Source: Methanomicrobia archaeon (GTDB taxonomy: Archaea > Halobacteriota > Bog-38 > Methanoflorentales > Methanoflorentaceae). From it: 64,000 nucleotides of DNA. The position numbers and the translations under genes are program-made. How positions within the stretch are numbered: position 1 is the first letter of the stretch; every line of letters begins with the position of its first letter. Under the pieces are notes generated by a model. It worked only from the letters and a program-made list of their open reading frames with translations, was not told where the DNA came from and did not search any database. Of the stretch, positions 17,484 through 26,774 are shown piece by piece. The stretch lies in contig JACTTZ010000004.1 of the NCBI GenBank assembly GCA_015660915.1, positions 62,001 through 126,000 on the forward strand, written 5' to 3'.

Positions 17484-17732
17484 TCACTCAGTGCACTCGA
17501 CGTATTCAACTCCATTGAGCGTAAGCGATGCATACAACGTCCCCTCATATGAAGTGATGAGCCCTTTTGCCTCCAAGTATTCGACGATCGTTTCGAGTGT
17601 CTCCCAGTCAAACCCATACTTCTCGCCGACGTCGTAAGAATCGATCAGAACCCCGAATCGACCCTCCGCTAAGGTGTACATTTCGCGTAAGAACTGTCCC
17701 TTGTTCTGCTTCATCTCATCTGCAAAGCTCAT
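17484..17732 (-). CDS. Small winged-helix protein
   Basis: An 82-residue protein. KQNKGQFLREMYTLAEG is followed by VGEKYGFDWETLETIVEYLEAKGLITSY as helix-turn-helix and recognition helix, then a beta wing and LNGVEYVE. It resembles the first half of the protein at 7040. The in-frame ATG at 17732 is preferred over 17807, whose added residues are hydrophobic and outside the fold. Likely a DNA-binding regulator with unknown target. Confidence 0.6.
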   Translation of the reverse strand: MSFADEMKQNKGQFLREMYTLAEGRFGVLIDSYDVGEKYGFDWETLETIVEYLEAKGLITSYEGTLYASLTLNGVEYVECTE

Positions 17733-17956
17733 CACTAAAGCAGTATAGACTGCAGAGAAGACCGCTGCGAAAGCGGGGCGAAAATGAACTATCACTTGGC
17801 ACCACATTATCTAAACCATCCGTCCATACATTCATACACACACCGAGGCCCTCTCAACGCACGACGACACGCCTCTCGATTGAACACAAAAAAAGCACAG
17901 AGATCCCAGAAGCCGGCGTACGTTTTTATGTGATAGCGGCGAACGTGCATGCCGAC

Positions 17957-18235
17957 ATGACAGAGAGCTGGTCTGCCAATGACGTAGACACCGCGGTCGT
18001 GGCCATTCGCGTCATCCTAAAGCGCGTCGGCGCGCTTCCACAGGTGCTTTCGCACGCTTACAACCACGAGATCGAAACCGGTGACCTTATGGTAACGCGA
18101 CGCTTCTACGAGCAACTGGCGCTCAGCTGTCCTGACGCGCTTGACTACTTTACCAAGAGCGCGGCTGACGCGCGCGACACCGATACCGAAACCGATCGCC
18201 CCAAACGCGCTCTTCGACCGATACCCATTGAATGA
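17957..18235 (+). CDS. Conserved-looking small protein, unknown function
   Basis: A 92-residue, mainly helical protein (VDTAVVAIRVILKRVGALPQ, then RRFYEQLALSCPDALDYFTK) with a Thr/Asp and Arg-rich tail. ATG 17957 is chosen because TTTTTATG near 17924 fits a TATA box about 30 bp upstream, implying a leaderless mRNA. The longer open frame (from 17567) covers the antisense of the winged-helix gene. It ends convergently with the HAD gene. I do not recognise the family. Confidence 0.5.
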   Translation: MTESWSANDVDTAVVAIRVILKRVGALPQVLSHAYNHEIETGDLMVTRRFYEQLALSCPDALDYFTKSAADARDTDTETDRPKRALRPIPIE

Positions 18236-18273
18236 CATCGGCGCTAAAAGGCATAGGCGACTGGGGGCGCGCC

Positions 18274-19002
18274 TCATACGACGTCTGCGGGTTTCAGGAA
18301 TCCGAAGTGCTGAGTTCCCTCGATGATGCCTCCCGCGTAGCTTTCGCGTGCCCAATAAACGTCCTCTGGCAGCGCGTCAGCATTGAGCTCCGCTTTGTGG
18401 TTCCCGACGACGACCGCTAAAAACCCGGCAGAGAGCAGCCCGACGTCGTTTCCGCTGTCCCCGGCAGCGAGGACGTTCTTTCGACGAATTCTGAGCCGCT
18501 TTCTGACGTAATCAACCGCTTCTCCCTTTCCCGCTTTCGCGGGAATCACGTCGAGATCCGTCCCACTTGAGTAAATAACCTTGTGCGCAACGCCGATTTC
18601 ATCGAGTCGCTCGTGGATTTCAGGAATGACAATATCAGCCTTGTGAAAGAGATGATAGCTCTGCTTAAACTCAAACTGGCGCGATTGCTGGAAAAGGTAC
18701 GGGATGGTCGCCAGTGCCTCCTGCACCGCGAACCGGTCCCAGTGATGATCGATGTGGCGCGTCCACGCGTCATCCCTCCGGTAGTCAGGGCCCACATAGA
18801 TCTCGGTGCCGACGTTGCACAGCGTGTAGTCCGGCTCGCACAGGCACTCGGCATCCATAATCTCAAACGTCTGAATCTTGTCGCGCCCGGTAACGTAGGC
18901 GATCGAGACGTCGTGATGCGCCGAGAGCAGGACGACCAGCCGGTGATATGCCGCACGGTCACCCGTGAGAGTATTATCGAGGTCGGTCGCGAGCAGCTTC
19001 AT
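18274..19002 (-). CDS. HAD-IIB phosphatase (sucrose/mannosyl-phosphate phosphatase-like)
   Basis: A 242-residue HAD hydrolase. Motif I is DLDNTLTGD at residues 7-15 with both catalytic Asp, motif II is YVTGRD, the motif III lysine lies near PAKAGKGEAV, and motif IV is AGDSGNDVGLL. The VVVGNHKAEL segment is characteristic of the sucrose-phosphate phosphatase branch. It probably dephosphorylates a sugar phosphate, perhaps in compatible-solute synthesis, but no synthase lies nearby, so the substrate is open. Confidence 0.82.
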   Translation of the reverse strand: MKLLATDLDNTLTGDRAAYHRLVVLLSAHHDVSIAYVTGRDKIQTFEIMDAECLCEPDYTLCNVGTEIYVGPDYRRDDAWTRHIDHHWDRFAVQEALATIPYLFQQSRQFEFKQSYHLFHKADIVIPEIHERLDEIGVAHKVIYSSGTDLDVIPAKAGKGEAVDYVRKRLRIRRKNVLAAGDSGNDVGLLSAGFLAVVVGNHKAELNADALPEDVYWARESYAGGIIEGTQHFGFLKPADVV

Positions 19003-19026
19003 TCGCTCTCCTCATTGTGCCATTCA

Positions 19027-19269
19027 TTATATAGTATCTGTGACCAGCGCGCTGCCGTCGCACGGGCAGTATTCGTGGCGCGGGTCGTCCGTTTGCCACC
19101 CGCACGACGCACAGCGTTTGACCGTGGGCCGGCGTCGTGGGCGCAGCAGGAACGGAATAATCGGGAGGAATAAGAGCACGAAGGGTATGTGAAGCACTAC
19201 GATGAGAACAACGGTAAGCGCAATCGACCCGACAAACGCACCTGCTATAAGAGCGGCGTCCGCACGCAT
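19027..19269 (-). CDS. Membrane protein with C-terminal zinc ribbon
   Basis: An 80-residue protein with two closely spaced hydrophobic helices (ALIAGAFVGSIALTVVLIVVL and FVLLFLPIIPFLL), a basic RPRRRP linker, and CASCGW ... YCPCDG, a four-Cys zinc ribbon on the cytoplasmic side. The layout is common among small archaeal membrane proteins of unknown role. It sits between pheA and the HAD gene on the same strand and may be cotranscribed with pheA (16 bp apart). Confidence 0.65.
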   Translation of the reverse strand: MRADAALIAGAFVGSIALTVVLIVVLHIPFVLLFLPIIPFLLRPRRRPTVKRCASCGWQTDDPRHEYCPCDGSALVTDTI

Positions 19270-19285
19270 CGTGGTGCCATTGACA

Positions 19286-20104
19286 TTACGACGTCAAATG
19301 GGTTTCGGAGGTGTACGAGCCGAGCACCTTCAATCGCGAGACGTGCGATTGCAGCGCATCAAACGCGTTGACGACCACAGCATCAGAGGCATTCCCCTCA
19401 AGATCGATGTAGAATACGTACTCACCGAGCGACCGCTTTGCAGGTCGGGACTCGATTTTCGTTAGGTTCAGCTGACGTTCGGCAAAGACGTGGAGCACCT
19501 CATAGAGCGCTCCTGGCCTGTTCCGCTTGAGCTCGAGCACAACAGAGGTCTTTGTACCCTCGTGCGCCTCTGCCCGCCGGCCGCGTCGCGCGATGGCGAC
19601 GAATCGGGTGAAATTGTCCGCAACATCCTGGATGTCGGCCTGGACGATCTGCAGGCGATAACGTTCGGCGGCGCGCGATGAGGCGATCGCTGCGGCGCGT
19701 CCGTTCTCGCTTGCCATGCGTGCGGCCTGCGAAGTGCTGCTGACTGCGACGACTTCCCGGCCAAACGCGCGCAAAAACGCGTTACACTGAGCGATTGCCT
19801 GCCAGTGAGAGTAAACGACGTGAATATCCGCGCCCTCCCGAGCCGCTAAATAGTGACGGATGGGAAGCACAATCTCGCGGACGATCTCGACCGGAAGGGT
19901 TGAGAGCACGTCGAGCGTGGCCCCGACCGATCCTTCAATGGAGTTCTCCAAGGGGATGACACCGCAGTCGAGTCGGCGTTCGATGAGGTCGCGCGCGACG
20001 TCTTCGATAGTGGTGAAATAGCAGAGGGCCCCCTCGGGGTTACCCAGTGCTAATGCCGCCATCTCGCTATACGACCCTTCCGGCCCCAGCACGCCAACGA
20101 GCAT
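19286..20104 (-). CDS. pheA: Prephenate dehydratase with ACT domain
   Basis: At 272 residues this is the standard two-domain enzyme making phenylpyruvate from prephenate. GVLGPEGSYSEMAAL opens the catalytic domain, GVIPLENSIEGSVG forms the substrate loop and DNFTRFVAIAR carries the conserved Thr-Arg-Phe. The ACT domain (residues ~185-265) includes RPGALYEVLHVF and the phenylalanine-binding ESRP, so feedback inhibition by Phe is expected. It is divergently transcribed from the shikimate operon across a 100-bp promoter region. Confidence 0.95.
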   Translation of the reverse strand: MLVGVLGPEGSYSEMAALALGNPEGALCYFTTIEDVARDLIERRLDCGVIPLENSIEGSVGATLDVLSTLPVEIVREIVLPIRHYLAAREGADIHVVYSHWQAIAQCNAFLRAFGREVVAVSSTSQAARMASENGRAAAIASSRAAERYRLQIVQADIQDVADNFTRFVAIARRGRRAEAHEGTKTSVVLELKRNRPGALYEVLHVFAERQLNLTKIESRPAKRSLGEYVFYIDLEGNASDAVVVNAFDALQSHVSRLKVLGSYTSETHLTS

Positions 20105-20204
20105 CGTTCTTCCTTCTGCTCGCTTGGCTAATAAGGTTCTTCGAAAAGGTTTATATGATAGATAGTGCTACAGTGTTACACTTTAGCAATATTGAGGAAT
20201 ACAC

Positions 20205-21002
20205 ATGGAAATCGGAAAACTAGTACGGCTTGAACGAATTACCAACCGCGACAGCGGGAACATCGTAGTCATCCCCATGGATCACGGCATCTCCATCGGC
20301 CCCGTCAAAGGCCTCGTGAACCTGTCCGACATGGTCAACAAGGTGGCCGCCGGAGGCGCAAACGCGGTCCTCATGCAAAAGGGTATGGTGCCACACGGCC
20401 ACCGCGGGTTCGGGCGAGACATCGGACTGATCATACACATGAGCGCTTCGACGGCGTTGGGCCCCGACCCAAACGACAAGGTGCTCGTGTGTTCGGTCGA
20501 GGAGGCCCTCAGAGTCGGCGCCGACGCAGTGAGCGTGCACATAAACATCGGGTCTGAAACGGAAGCCAACCAGCTTCAGAAGCTCGGTACGGTTGCCGAG
20601 CGCTGCAGCGAGTGGGGCATGCCGCTGCTCGCCATGATGTACCCGCGCGGCGCTAAGGTCACCGACCAGTACGCTGAGGAGGTCGTCGCCCACGCCGCGC
20701 GAGCCGGCGCGGAACTCGGTGCCGACATGATCAAGACGAACTACACGGGCGACCCCGAGTCATTCGGACGGGTGGTTGAGAGCTGCCCCGTCCCCGTTAT
20801 CATCGCCGGGGGTCCCAAAGTAGAGACCGACACTGAGCTCCTCCAGATGATTTCAGACGCGATCGCAGCGGGCGCACGAGGCGTGGCAATCGGACGCAAC
20901 GTGTTCCAGCACGACAAGCCAACCCAGATCGTGCGAGCGATATCGCGCATCGTGCACGAGAACGCTGCAGTGAACGAAGCGCTAAAGGAGCTTGAGCGTT
21001 AA
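20205..21002 (+). CDS. aroA': 2-amino-3,7-dideoxy-D-threo-hept-6-ulosonate (ADH) synthase
   Basis: The 265-residue aldolase opens the archaeal route to 3-dehydroquinate, joining a 6-deoxy-5-ketohexose phosphate with aspartate semialdehyde. PMDHG, the MMYPRG Tyr motif and the lysine of IKTNYTG are all present, with IIAGGP and GVAIGRNVF binding phosphate. Its position directly before DHQ synthase II supports this specific role. A TATA element (GTTTATATGA) lies near 20150. It is closely similar to the copy at 5596. Confidence 0.93.
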   Translation: MEIGKLVRLERITNRDSGNIVVIPMDHGISIGPVKGLVNLSDMVNKVAAGGANAVLMQKGMVPHGHRGFGRDIGLIIHMSASTALGPDPNDKVLVCSVEEALRVGADAVSVHINIGSETEANQLQKLGTVAERCSEWGMPLLAMMYPRGAKVTDQYAEEVVAHAARAGAELGADMIKTNYTGDPESFGRVVESCPVPVIIAGGPKVETDTELLQMISDAIAAGARGVAIGRNVFQHDKPTQIVRAISRIVHENAAVNEALKELER

Positions 21003-21040
21003 CGTTAAATGACTGGGTGCAATTGCATGGGTGGTAGTTA

Positions 21041-22162
21041 ATGAAGAGCGTCTGGATCAAGGCCGATGAAGGCTCGTGGGAGGAGCGAAAGCCGGTTATT
21101 ACCTTCGCGCTCGAGTCGGGTGCGGATTGCGTGCTCGTCGGCGAAGCCGACGTGGATGCCGTCAATCAGCTCGGCGCGATAAAGGTGGCCGCGTTTGACG
21201 ATGAGGGGAGTGTTCACGCTGACGTCCGCGTCGTGGGAAGGGGAGGTGAGGGCGACGGAACGCTTCCCCTTTCGGGCGCGGCAACCGAAACCACAGACTA
21301 CAAGCGGCTGATCTCGCTGACCTCTGAGAAAGCCGCTTATGTCGTTGTCTCGGACAAAGCTCACGAACAGTTTGCGCAAGAAGTCGCGGCTGCGTGCGAC
21401 CACCTCATCGTCATCGGAACGGACTGGAAGGTAATCCCCTTAGAAAACCTCATTGCTGCCTTGAAAGGAACCGTCGAAATCATCGCCGGTGTCAGATCGT
21501 TCGAAGAGGCTAAAACTGCGCTCGAGACGCTGGAGCACGGCGCTGATGGCGTGCTTCTCGATACCACCGATCTGTCCCAAATTGCTAAAACGATGGATTT
21601 TGCGCGCAAATCAGAGCACGTTGTAGAGCTCGTGCCCGCCACCGTAACGACGGTGAGGCCCGTCGGAATGGGCGATCGCGTCTGCATCGACACGTGTTCT
21701 CTGATGACAAGCGGCGAAGGCATGCTTATCGGGTCAGGCGCAAACGGGTTTTTCTTAGTGCACGCAGAAACGGAGGAGAGTCCGTACGTCGCTCCCAGGC
21801 CGTTTCGCGTAAACGCCGGACCGGTACACGCGTACATCTATGAGAACGGCAAGACGCGTTACCTCTCAGAGCTCGAAGCGGGCGACGATGTGATGATTGT
21901 ACATAGTAACGGAGAGACGCGTCACGGCGTGGTCGGCCGCATAAAAATTGAGCGGCGCCCTCTCATGCTCATCGAGGCAGACGTGGAGGGCACGACGATA
22001 AAGACGCTGCTTCAAAACGCCGAGACCATAAAGCTCGTCGCCGAAGGAGGCACCCCCGTTGCCGTGACCGCATTGAAGCCAGGAGACGTCGTCCTTGCGC
22101 ACTACGAGCGAGCGGGACGGCATTTCGGCATCGGCGTCGAAGAGACGCTTATCGAGAGGTGA
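21041..22162 (+). CDS. aroB': 3-dehydroquinate synthase II (archaeal type)
   Basis: A 373-residue member of the archaeal DHQ synthase family that oxidatively deaminates and cyclises ADH to 3-dehydroquinate with NAD+, replacing DAHP synthase and AroB. MKSVWIKADEGSWEERKPVIT is a typical start (split here only for description), and GMGDRVCIDTCSLM plus GEGMLIGSGANGFFLVHAE in the C-terminal half are signature segments. It lies 38 bp after ADH synthase and 4 bp before aroD, in a single operon. Confidence 0.94.
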   Translation: MKSVWIKADEGSWEERKPVITFALESGADCVLVGEADVDAVNQLGAIKVAAFDDEGSVHADVRVVGRGGEGDGTLPLSGAATETTDYKRLISLTSEKAAYVVVSDKAHEQFAQEVAAACDHLIVIGTDWKVIPLENLIAALKGTVEIIAGVRSFEEAKTALETLEHGADGVLLDTTDLSQIAKTMDFARKSEHVVELVPATVTTVRPVGMGDRVCIDTCSLMTSGEGMLIGSGANGFFLVHAETEESPYVAPRPFRVNAGPVHAYIYENGKTRYLSELEAGDDVMIVHSNGETRHGVVGRIKIERRPLMLIEADVEGTTIKTLLQNAETIKLVAEGGTPVAVTALKPGDVVLAHYERAGRHFGIGVEETLIER

Positions 22163-22166
22163 TCAC

Positions 22167-22895
22167 ATGATTCAGCTGGGCGACGTGATTGTCGGAGGAG
22201 AGGAGGGGCCAAAGATCGTTGGCGTCTTTTACCAGCCAAGTCAGGCACAGCAGGCCGTTGAGGAAGGAGCTGATATCATCGAGTTTCGGGTCGATCTCGC
22301 CGATGACATAGATGGCGTGCTGCGCGACCTCGAGCAGGTTTCCCTGCCGGTCATCCTCACGAATCGCCGGGTCGAGGAGGGCGGCAACGCCTCGATCAAC
22401 CGCCGAGACCAACTTAGCCCCCTCGTGCCGTACGCATCCATCGTCGACATTGAGCTCATGGCGCCCGACAGGGATGACCTTATGGCAGAAGCGGCTACCC
22501 ACGGGCGGCCGACGCTGCTCTCTTACCACGATCTCGACGGGACGCCCACAGAAGCAGCCATGCTTGAGATCATGCGCACCGCAAACAGCTTTGGCGACGT
22601 CGTCAAGCTTGCCGTCACCATCGAGCACCTGGGTGACGCGCCGAGAGTGCTCGACGTAAGCCTTGCCGCACAGGAAGAGGGCTTGACGTTCTCCGTCGTG
22701 CCCATGGGAGCACTCGGCTCGCACATCAGGCCACTTATGGGGATTTACGGTTCATCACTGCTCTACGGGTACGTCGGGCAGCGCATATCCCCCAAGATGC
22801 GGCCGTACGGGTTTACCGGAAAGCGCGCGTCGCCTGGGATGCTGAGCGTTTCGCAGCTAAAACGTGCACTTGAAGAGATCCGGTCATGGCAGTAA
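22167..22895 (+). CDS. aroD: Type I 3-dehydroquinate dehydratase
   Basis: A 242-residue Schiff-base aldolase-fold enzyme that dehydrates 3-dehydroquinate. The Glu motif IIEFRVDL, the general-base His in LSYHDLDGTP and the Schiff-base Lys in VVKLAVT are present, and the C-terminal loop SPGMLSVSQL closes the active site. ATG 22167 follows GAGAGGTGATCAC, a good ribosome site. The 3' end overlaps aroE by 10 bp, suggesting translational coupling. Confidence 0.94.
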   Translation: MIQLGDVIVGGEEGPKIVGVFYQPSQAQQAVEEGADIIEFRVDLADDIDGVLRDLEQVSLPVILTNRRVEEGGNASINRRDQLSPLVPYASIVDIELMAPDRDDLMAEAATHGRPTLLSYHDLDGTPTEAAMLEIMRTANSFGDVVKLAVTIEHLGDAPRVLDVSLAAQEEGLTFSVVPMGALGSHIRPLMGIYGSSLLYGYVGQRISPKMRPYGFTGKRASPGMLSVSQLKRALEEIRSWQ

Positions 22896-23758
22896 CGACG
22901 GTTTATGGCGTACTTGGGAGCCCCATAGACCATTCGCTCTCCCCTTCCATGCATAACGCCGCGTTCAAAGCGCTCGACCTCGACGCGCAATATCATGCCT
23001 TCGACGTGGATGGAAAGCGCGTTGAAATGGCAATACGCGGAGCTAAAGCGCTCGGATTTGGCGGACTCAACATCACCTTTCCCCTCAAAGAAGCTGCCCT
23101 GAGTCTCTGCAACCCAGACGCCCTGTCAAAACGCATCGGCGCGGTCAACACGATAGACCGTGGCGGCGCGGGCTTCAATACTGACGGCATTGGAGCGGTG
23201 AGGGCACTCGAAGAGGCGGGCATTACGGTTAAAGACACGACCGTCCTACTTCTCGGTGCTGGCGGCGCCGCAAAGGCGATAGCTGCGCAACTGCTTCTCG
23301 ACGGAGCACGCGTACTCATTGCCAACCGAACGGCGAGCAGGTCGCTTATCCTCGCCCGGCAAATGACCGCAGCAATTATCGACTGCGGGTGCGGCGACGT
23401 CGAGGCGCACGGTCTCGTCGAAATCGATCGCCTACTGAACGAGGCGCAGGTACTCATCAATGCCACCACCGTCGGCATGCGCGGCGTTCTTGACGGGCAA
23501 ACGCTCGTTAGATCGCCTCAAATGCATCCTGGGCTCGTCGTGTTCGATATCGTTTATCACCCGCTTGTGACCCCCTTATTACGCGAGGCCCGCGCCGCAG
23601 GAGCGCAAACGATTGATGGCGTCAAGATGTTGGTGCACCAAGGCGCTGCGTCCTTTGCCCTATGGACCGCCTTGGACCCGCCCGTGCACATTATGGAAGC
23701 CGCAGTGCGCGAAACGCTCCGACGCGCGAACCGCGCAGAGAACGAGGATCGGCTATAA
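22886..23758 (+). CDS. aroE: Shikimate 5-dehydrogenase
   Basis: A 290-residue NADP-dependent reductase of dehydroshikimate. HSLSPSMHNAAF binds substrate, the catalytic Lys lies in GLNITFPLKEAAL, and FNTDGIGA provides the catalytic Asp. GAGGAAKAI is the nucleotide loop, and ANRTASR suits NADP. ATG 22886 lies inside the end of aroD, and the stop shares a base with the tyrA start (TAATG), so the three genes are tightly coupled. Confidence 0.95.
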   Translation: MAVTTVYGVLGSPIDHSLSPSMHNAAFKALDLDAQYHAFDVDGKRVEMAIRGAKALGFGGLNITFPLKEAALSLCNPDALSKRIGAVNTIDRGGAGFNTDGIGAVRALEEAGITVKDTTVLLLGAGGAAKAIAAQLLLDGARVLIANRTASRSLILARQMTAAIIDCGCGDVEAHGLVEIDRLLNEAQVLINATTVGMRGVLDGQTLVRSPQMHPGLVVFDIVYHPLVTPLLREARAAGAQTIDGVKMLVHQGAASFALWTALDPPVHIMEAAVRETLRRANRAENEDRL

Positions 23759-24999
23759 TGTCACTCAAGGCAGCGATCGTTGGTGGCTATGGGGAAATGG
23801 GGCGTTGGTTTGAACGATTTCTTTCCGAACGAGAGATGGATGTCACACTAGTCGGCCGGTCGTCACACGCGCACTGTGCGGACTTCGACGTAGTCGTCAT
23901 AGCAGTGCCCATCGACGTGACCTGCGACGTCATTGCGCAGGTCGCGCCTCAGATGAAGCCAGGTGCGGTGCTTTTCGACATTGCGTCGGTGAAGGTTAAG
24001 CCTGTCAAACAGATGCTGACAAGCGCACCGCAAGGCGTCGAACTCGTGAGCGTCCATCCCCTTTTTGGCCCCGGCATGCCCGACATGGAGGGGCAGACCG
24101 TCATCGTAACGCCGGTACGCGGCGAAAGCGGACGTCGGTTTCTGGTCGATCTTTTCGAGAATGCTGGCGCTCACGTGGAAGAGCTCTCTGCAGAAGAACA
24201 CGACCACCTTATGTCAGTGATTCAAGGATTAACCCACTTTGGGTATATCGCGACGGGCGTCACGCTCGAAGCGCTAGACTTTGATATCAAGCGTTCACGC
24301 CGCTTTATGAGCCCTGTCTATGAGATTCTCATAGATTTCGTCGGGCGAATTCTGGGACAAAACCCAGCGCTATACGCATCAATCCAGATGAACGCAGATC
24401 GATCCGTCCATGAGGCCTTTCTGACACAGTGCGCTGCCCTCGTCGATATCATCAACGCGAAAGACCATGATGCATTCGTCGCAACGATGAAGCGGGCCGC
24501 AAAGCACTTTGGCGACGCTGAGCCTGCCTTAAAGCGTTCGAATAAGCTCGTCATGGCCAACATCAAGGAGCTGGAGGACTTCAAACGATCTATCGGAAGC
24601 AAATGCGGACTGCGAAACGTCTATTCCGGAGCGGTTCACGTTGGCGTGATAAAAAGTGCTTCGCCGCGTGAAATAGCGATCGAAGAACGATCCAAGGACG
24701 TTATCTTAAAGACCGAAAACGTCCAATTGATGCCCGAAGAAGAGGTCGCCCGATACCGACTGGCGCGAGGACAGCGCTCTCGGGATTTTTCCGCGACATT
24801 TCCTCCCGGAGCAGATCCCACGATCATCGCGCGCGTGCTTTCAACCATCGCTGACGTGACTGCGGTAGGTGTGGTTGATCAGTACGCGCCGCGCCAAAGT
24901 TACACGTTTCGCGTCTCGACCTATATCGATGGCGACGTCGAACGGTTGCAACACGACGTTACGCAATTGCTCGAAGGGATCGGGTGCAAACTCCGCTAA
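23758..24999 (+). CDS. tyrA: Prephenate dehydrogenase with C-terminal extension
   Basis: A 413-residue protein. The N-terminal Rossmann domain starts with GGYGEMGRWF, and FDIASVK and HPLFGPGM are the conserved TyrA substrate motifs. A helical dimerisation domain extends to about residue 280 (QGLTHFGYIATG). The last ~130 residues are an extra region whose end (SYTFRVSTYIDGDVERLQHD) resembles the ferredoxin-fold anticodon-binding domain of PheT or an ACT-like fold, possibly a tyrosine sensor. ATG 23758 overlaps the aroE stop; the longer open frame is an aroE shadow. It oxidatively decarboxylates prephenate to 4-hydroxyphenylpyruvate. Confidence 0.9.
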   Translation: MSLKAAIVGGYGEMGRWFERFLSEREMDVTLVGRSSHAHCADFDVVVIAVPIDVTCDVIAQVAPQMKPGAVLFDIASVKVKPVKQMLTSAPQGVELVSVHPLFGPGMPDMEGQTVIVTPVRGESGRRFLVDLFENAGAHVEELSAEEHDHLMSVIQGLTHFGYIATGVTLEALDFDIKRSRRFMSPVYEILIDFVGRILGQNPALYASIQMNADRSVHEAFLTQCAALVDIINAKDHDAFVATMKRAAKHFGDAEPALKRSNKLVMANIKELEDFKRSIGSKCGLRNVYSGAVHVGVIKSASPREIAIEERSKDVILKTENVQLMPEEEVARYRLARGQRSRDFSATFPPGADPTIIARVLSTIADVTAVGVVDQYAPRQSYTFRVSTYIDGDVERLQHDVTQLLEGIGCKLR

Positions 25000-25059
25000 A
25001 CGAGCTCGAGTGAACGTGACGCAAGACTCCGCCCTTAACGACGCAGTGGACGATGTGAG

Positions 25060-25971
25060 ATGAGCACGCTAGAAAAGGTCTTCGTAACTGGCGCTACGGG
25101 ATTCCTTGGTTCGCACTTGGTCGAGCGTCTAACGCGTGACGGGGCCGCTGTGAGCGTCCTTGTCCGGGGAAACCCCGACCGCATTGTTAATGAATTGAAC
25201 CGTCTCTGCGTCGTGCAAGGCGATCTTAACCACCCATTTTCTATCAGCGATGCGTCGACCGTGTTCCATTTAGCCGCCGTGACACACGTTGGCCGTGCCC
25301 TCGAGGATCCACGCCAAACGTTCGAGACGAATACGGGCGGGACGATAACTGTCCTCGAAGCAGTCAGGCGCTCATCGTCTGTAGAGAGGCTTGTTTTTGT
25401 TAGCACCGCCCACGTTTACGGAACGCCCCGCTACGTCCCCATCGACGAAGAGCACCCCCTTCACGCTCGAGAGCCCTATGCGGCGAGCAAGCTAGCGGCA
25501 GAGACTTTCGTGTCCGCATACAGTAGCGCATACGGCATACCGATTGCCATTGCGCGGCTCTTTAACACTTATGGACCTCGCCAAAATCCCGACTTCGTTC
25601 TACCGTCAATTATCAAACAAGCGCTCACGCAAGACACGCTGACGATGGGCAACCTTACGCCGACGCGGGATTTTACCTTCGTCGACGACGTGATCGAAGC
25701 TTTGTTATTACTCGCTAACGCCGGCGATGGAATTTACAACGTCGCATCGGGAGTCGAGGTGAGCGTAGAAGAGCTCGTCACGCGCGTTGCGGAGATCCTC
25801 GGTAAACATCTCACTGTATCATCTCAGCGCGCGCAGCGCAGGTCGACGGGCGTCGAAATCGAACGGATGTGGGCAGATATCGCGCGCATCAAAGCGCTTG
25901 GATGGGAGCCGCACGTCAACCTCATCGAAGGCTTGACAAAGACGATCGCCTGGTACCGCGACCACCCCTAG
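25060..25971 (+). CDS. NAD-dependent sugar epimerase/dehydratase (extended SDR)
   Basis: A 303-residue extended short-chain dehydrogenase. GATGFLG at 11-17 binds NAD, VFHLAAVTHVG is the second strand loop, the Ser lies in STAHVYG and YAASK is the catalytic Tyr-x-x-x-Lys. RLFNTYGPRQ and TRDFTFVDDV are typical of UDP-glucose 4-epimerase-like enzymes. It probably acts on a nucleotide sugar for surface glycans. It follows tyrA by 60 bp on the same strand, which may be coincidental. Confidence 0.88.
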   Translation: MSTLEKVFVTGATGFLGSHLVERLTRDGAAVSVLVRGNPDRIVNELNRLCVVQGDLNHPFSISDASTVFHLAAVTHVGRALEDPRQTFETNTGGTITVLEAVRRSSSVERLVFVSTAHVYGTPRYVPIDEEHPLHAREPYAASKLAAETFVSAYSSAYGIPIAIARLFNTYGPRQNPDFVLPSIIKQALTQDTLTMGNLTPTRDFTFVDDVIEALLLLANAGDGIYNVASGVEVSVEELVTRVAEILGKHLTVSSQRAQRRSTGVEIERMWADIARIKALGWEPHVNLIEGLTKTIAWYRDHP

Positions 25972-26075
25972 TTGTGCCATAATCATTGCGGTGACTCGCC
26001 GCCAACTCACGACGCGAGCTCAAGCGACGTCAAGCTGCCACGAGGGCGCTACTCGCAATATGCGTTTTCCGAGCC

Positions 26076-26774
26076 TCACGCGTGCGTGATGCACGCCGCG
26101 TCGAGGGAGACATGGACGAGCGGGGGAAGCGCGCCCCACGTGGCAAGCTTGTCCTCGACGATCAAAAGAGCACCAAAAACACCGCTTATGCCCTCTATCG
26201 CACTAAATGCCGTTTGAAGGTCAGTGCTTACGTTCCCAAGCGCTGACGCGGCCGCGTCAGCCAAACACGCCGTTTCGGCGACCACGCACGCGGCATCTGC
26301 CGTGCCGAAGCTGATAGACGGGCCAACCGTCGCGGAGGACGTACAGATGCCGAGAAATCGGGTCGGTTTAATCTTGAAACCCACGTCTTTGAAGGAAGAA
26401 CCGCCATATATGCCAACGGTTACGTCGCGGTCGCTCGCAAGCGCGATATCGCCCCCATTGTCGACGATGGCATACAACGCGCCTGCGTCAACCATTGCCT
26501 CAACGGCGAGATCAGCGATAACGCCTGCAACCGCAGCCATCGGACCGACGTTCGCCGCCGACGAGGCGATGAGCATCCGACGAACGATGTCCGGAGGCTC
26601 TCCGACATACTCCTCAAGGGGCTCAAGCGCGAAACGGAAGAAAGGATTCAGTGCGATAAAACGCTCCAAGCTGTGCCGGTGCGTGCGAATCGCCTGTTTC
26701 GCACACTCGATGTGCTCAGGCTCGTCGGCAATGATCGTAACGACCGTCTGCTTGAGCTGGAACTTCTCCTTCAT
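26076..26774 (-). CDS. UPF0280 (COG2122) protein, homocysteine pathway partner
   Basis: A 232-residue ApbE-like fold protein. SSAANVGPMAAVAGVIADLAVE and DNGGDIAL are the family signatures, with TSSATVGPS and a TADAACVVAETA segment matching FAD-transferase relatives. In Methanosarcina this family neighbours the MA1821/MA1822 pair needed to make homocysteine from aspartate semialdehyde and a sulfur source, and is thought to join the sulfur transfer. Its ATG overlaps the stop of the upstream NIL-ferredoxin gene by 4 bp. Confidence 0.87.
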   Translation of the reverse strand: MKEKFQLKQTVVTIIADEPEHIECAKQAIRTHRHSLERFIALNPFFRFALEPLEEYVGEPPDIVRRMLIASSAANVGPMAAVAGVIADLAVEAMVDAGALYAIVDNGGDIALASDRDVTVGIYGGSSFKDVGFKIKPTRFLGICTSSATVGPSISFGTADAACVVAETACLADAAASALGNVSTDLQTAFSAIEGISGVFGALLIVEDKLATWGALPPLVHVSLDAACITHA

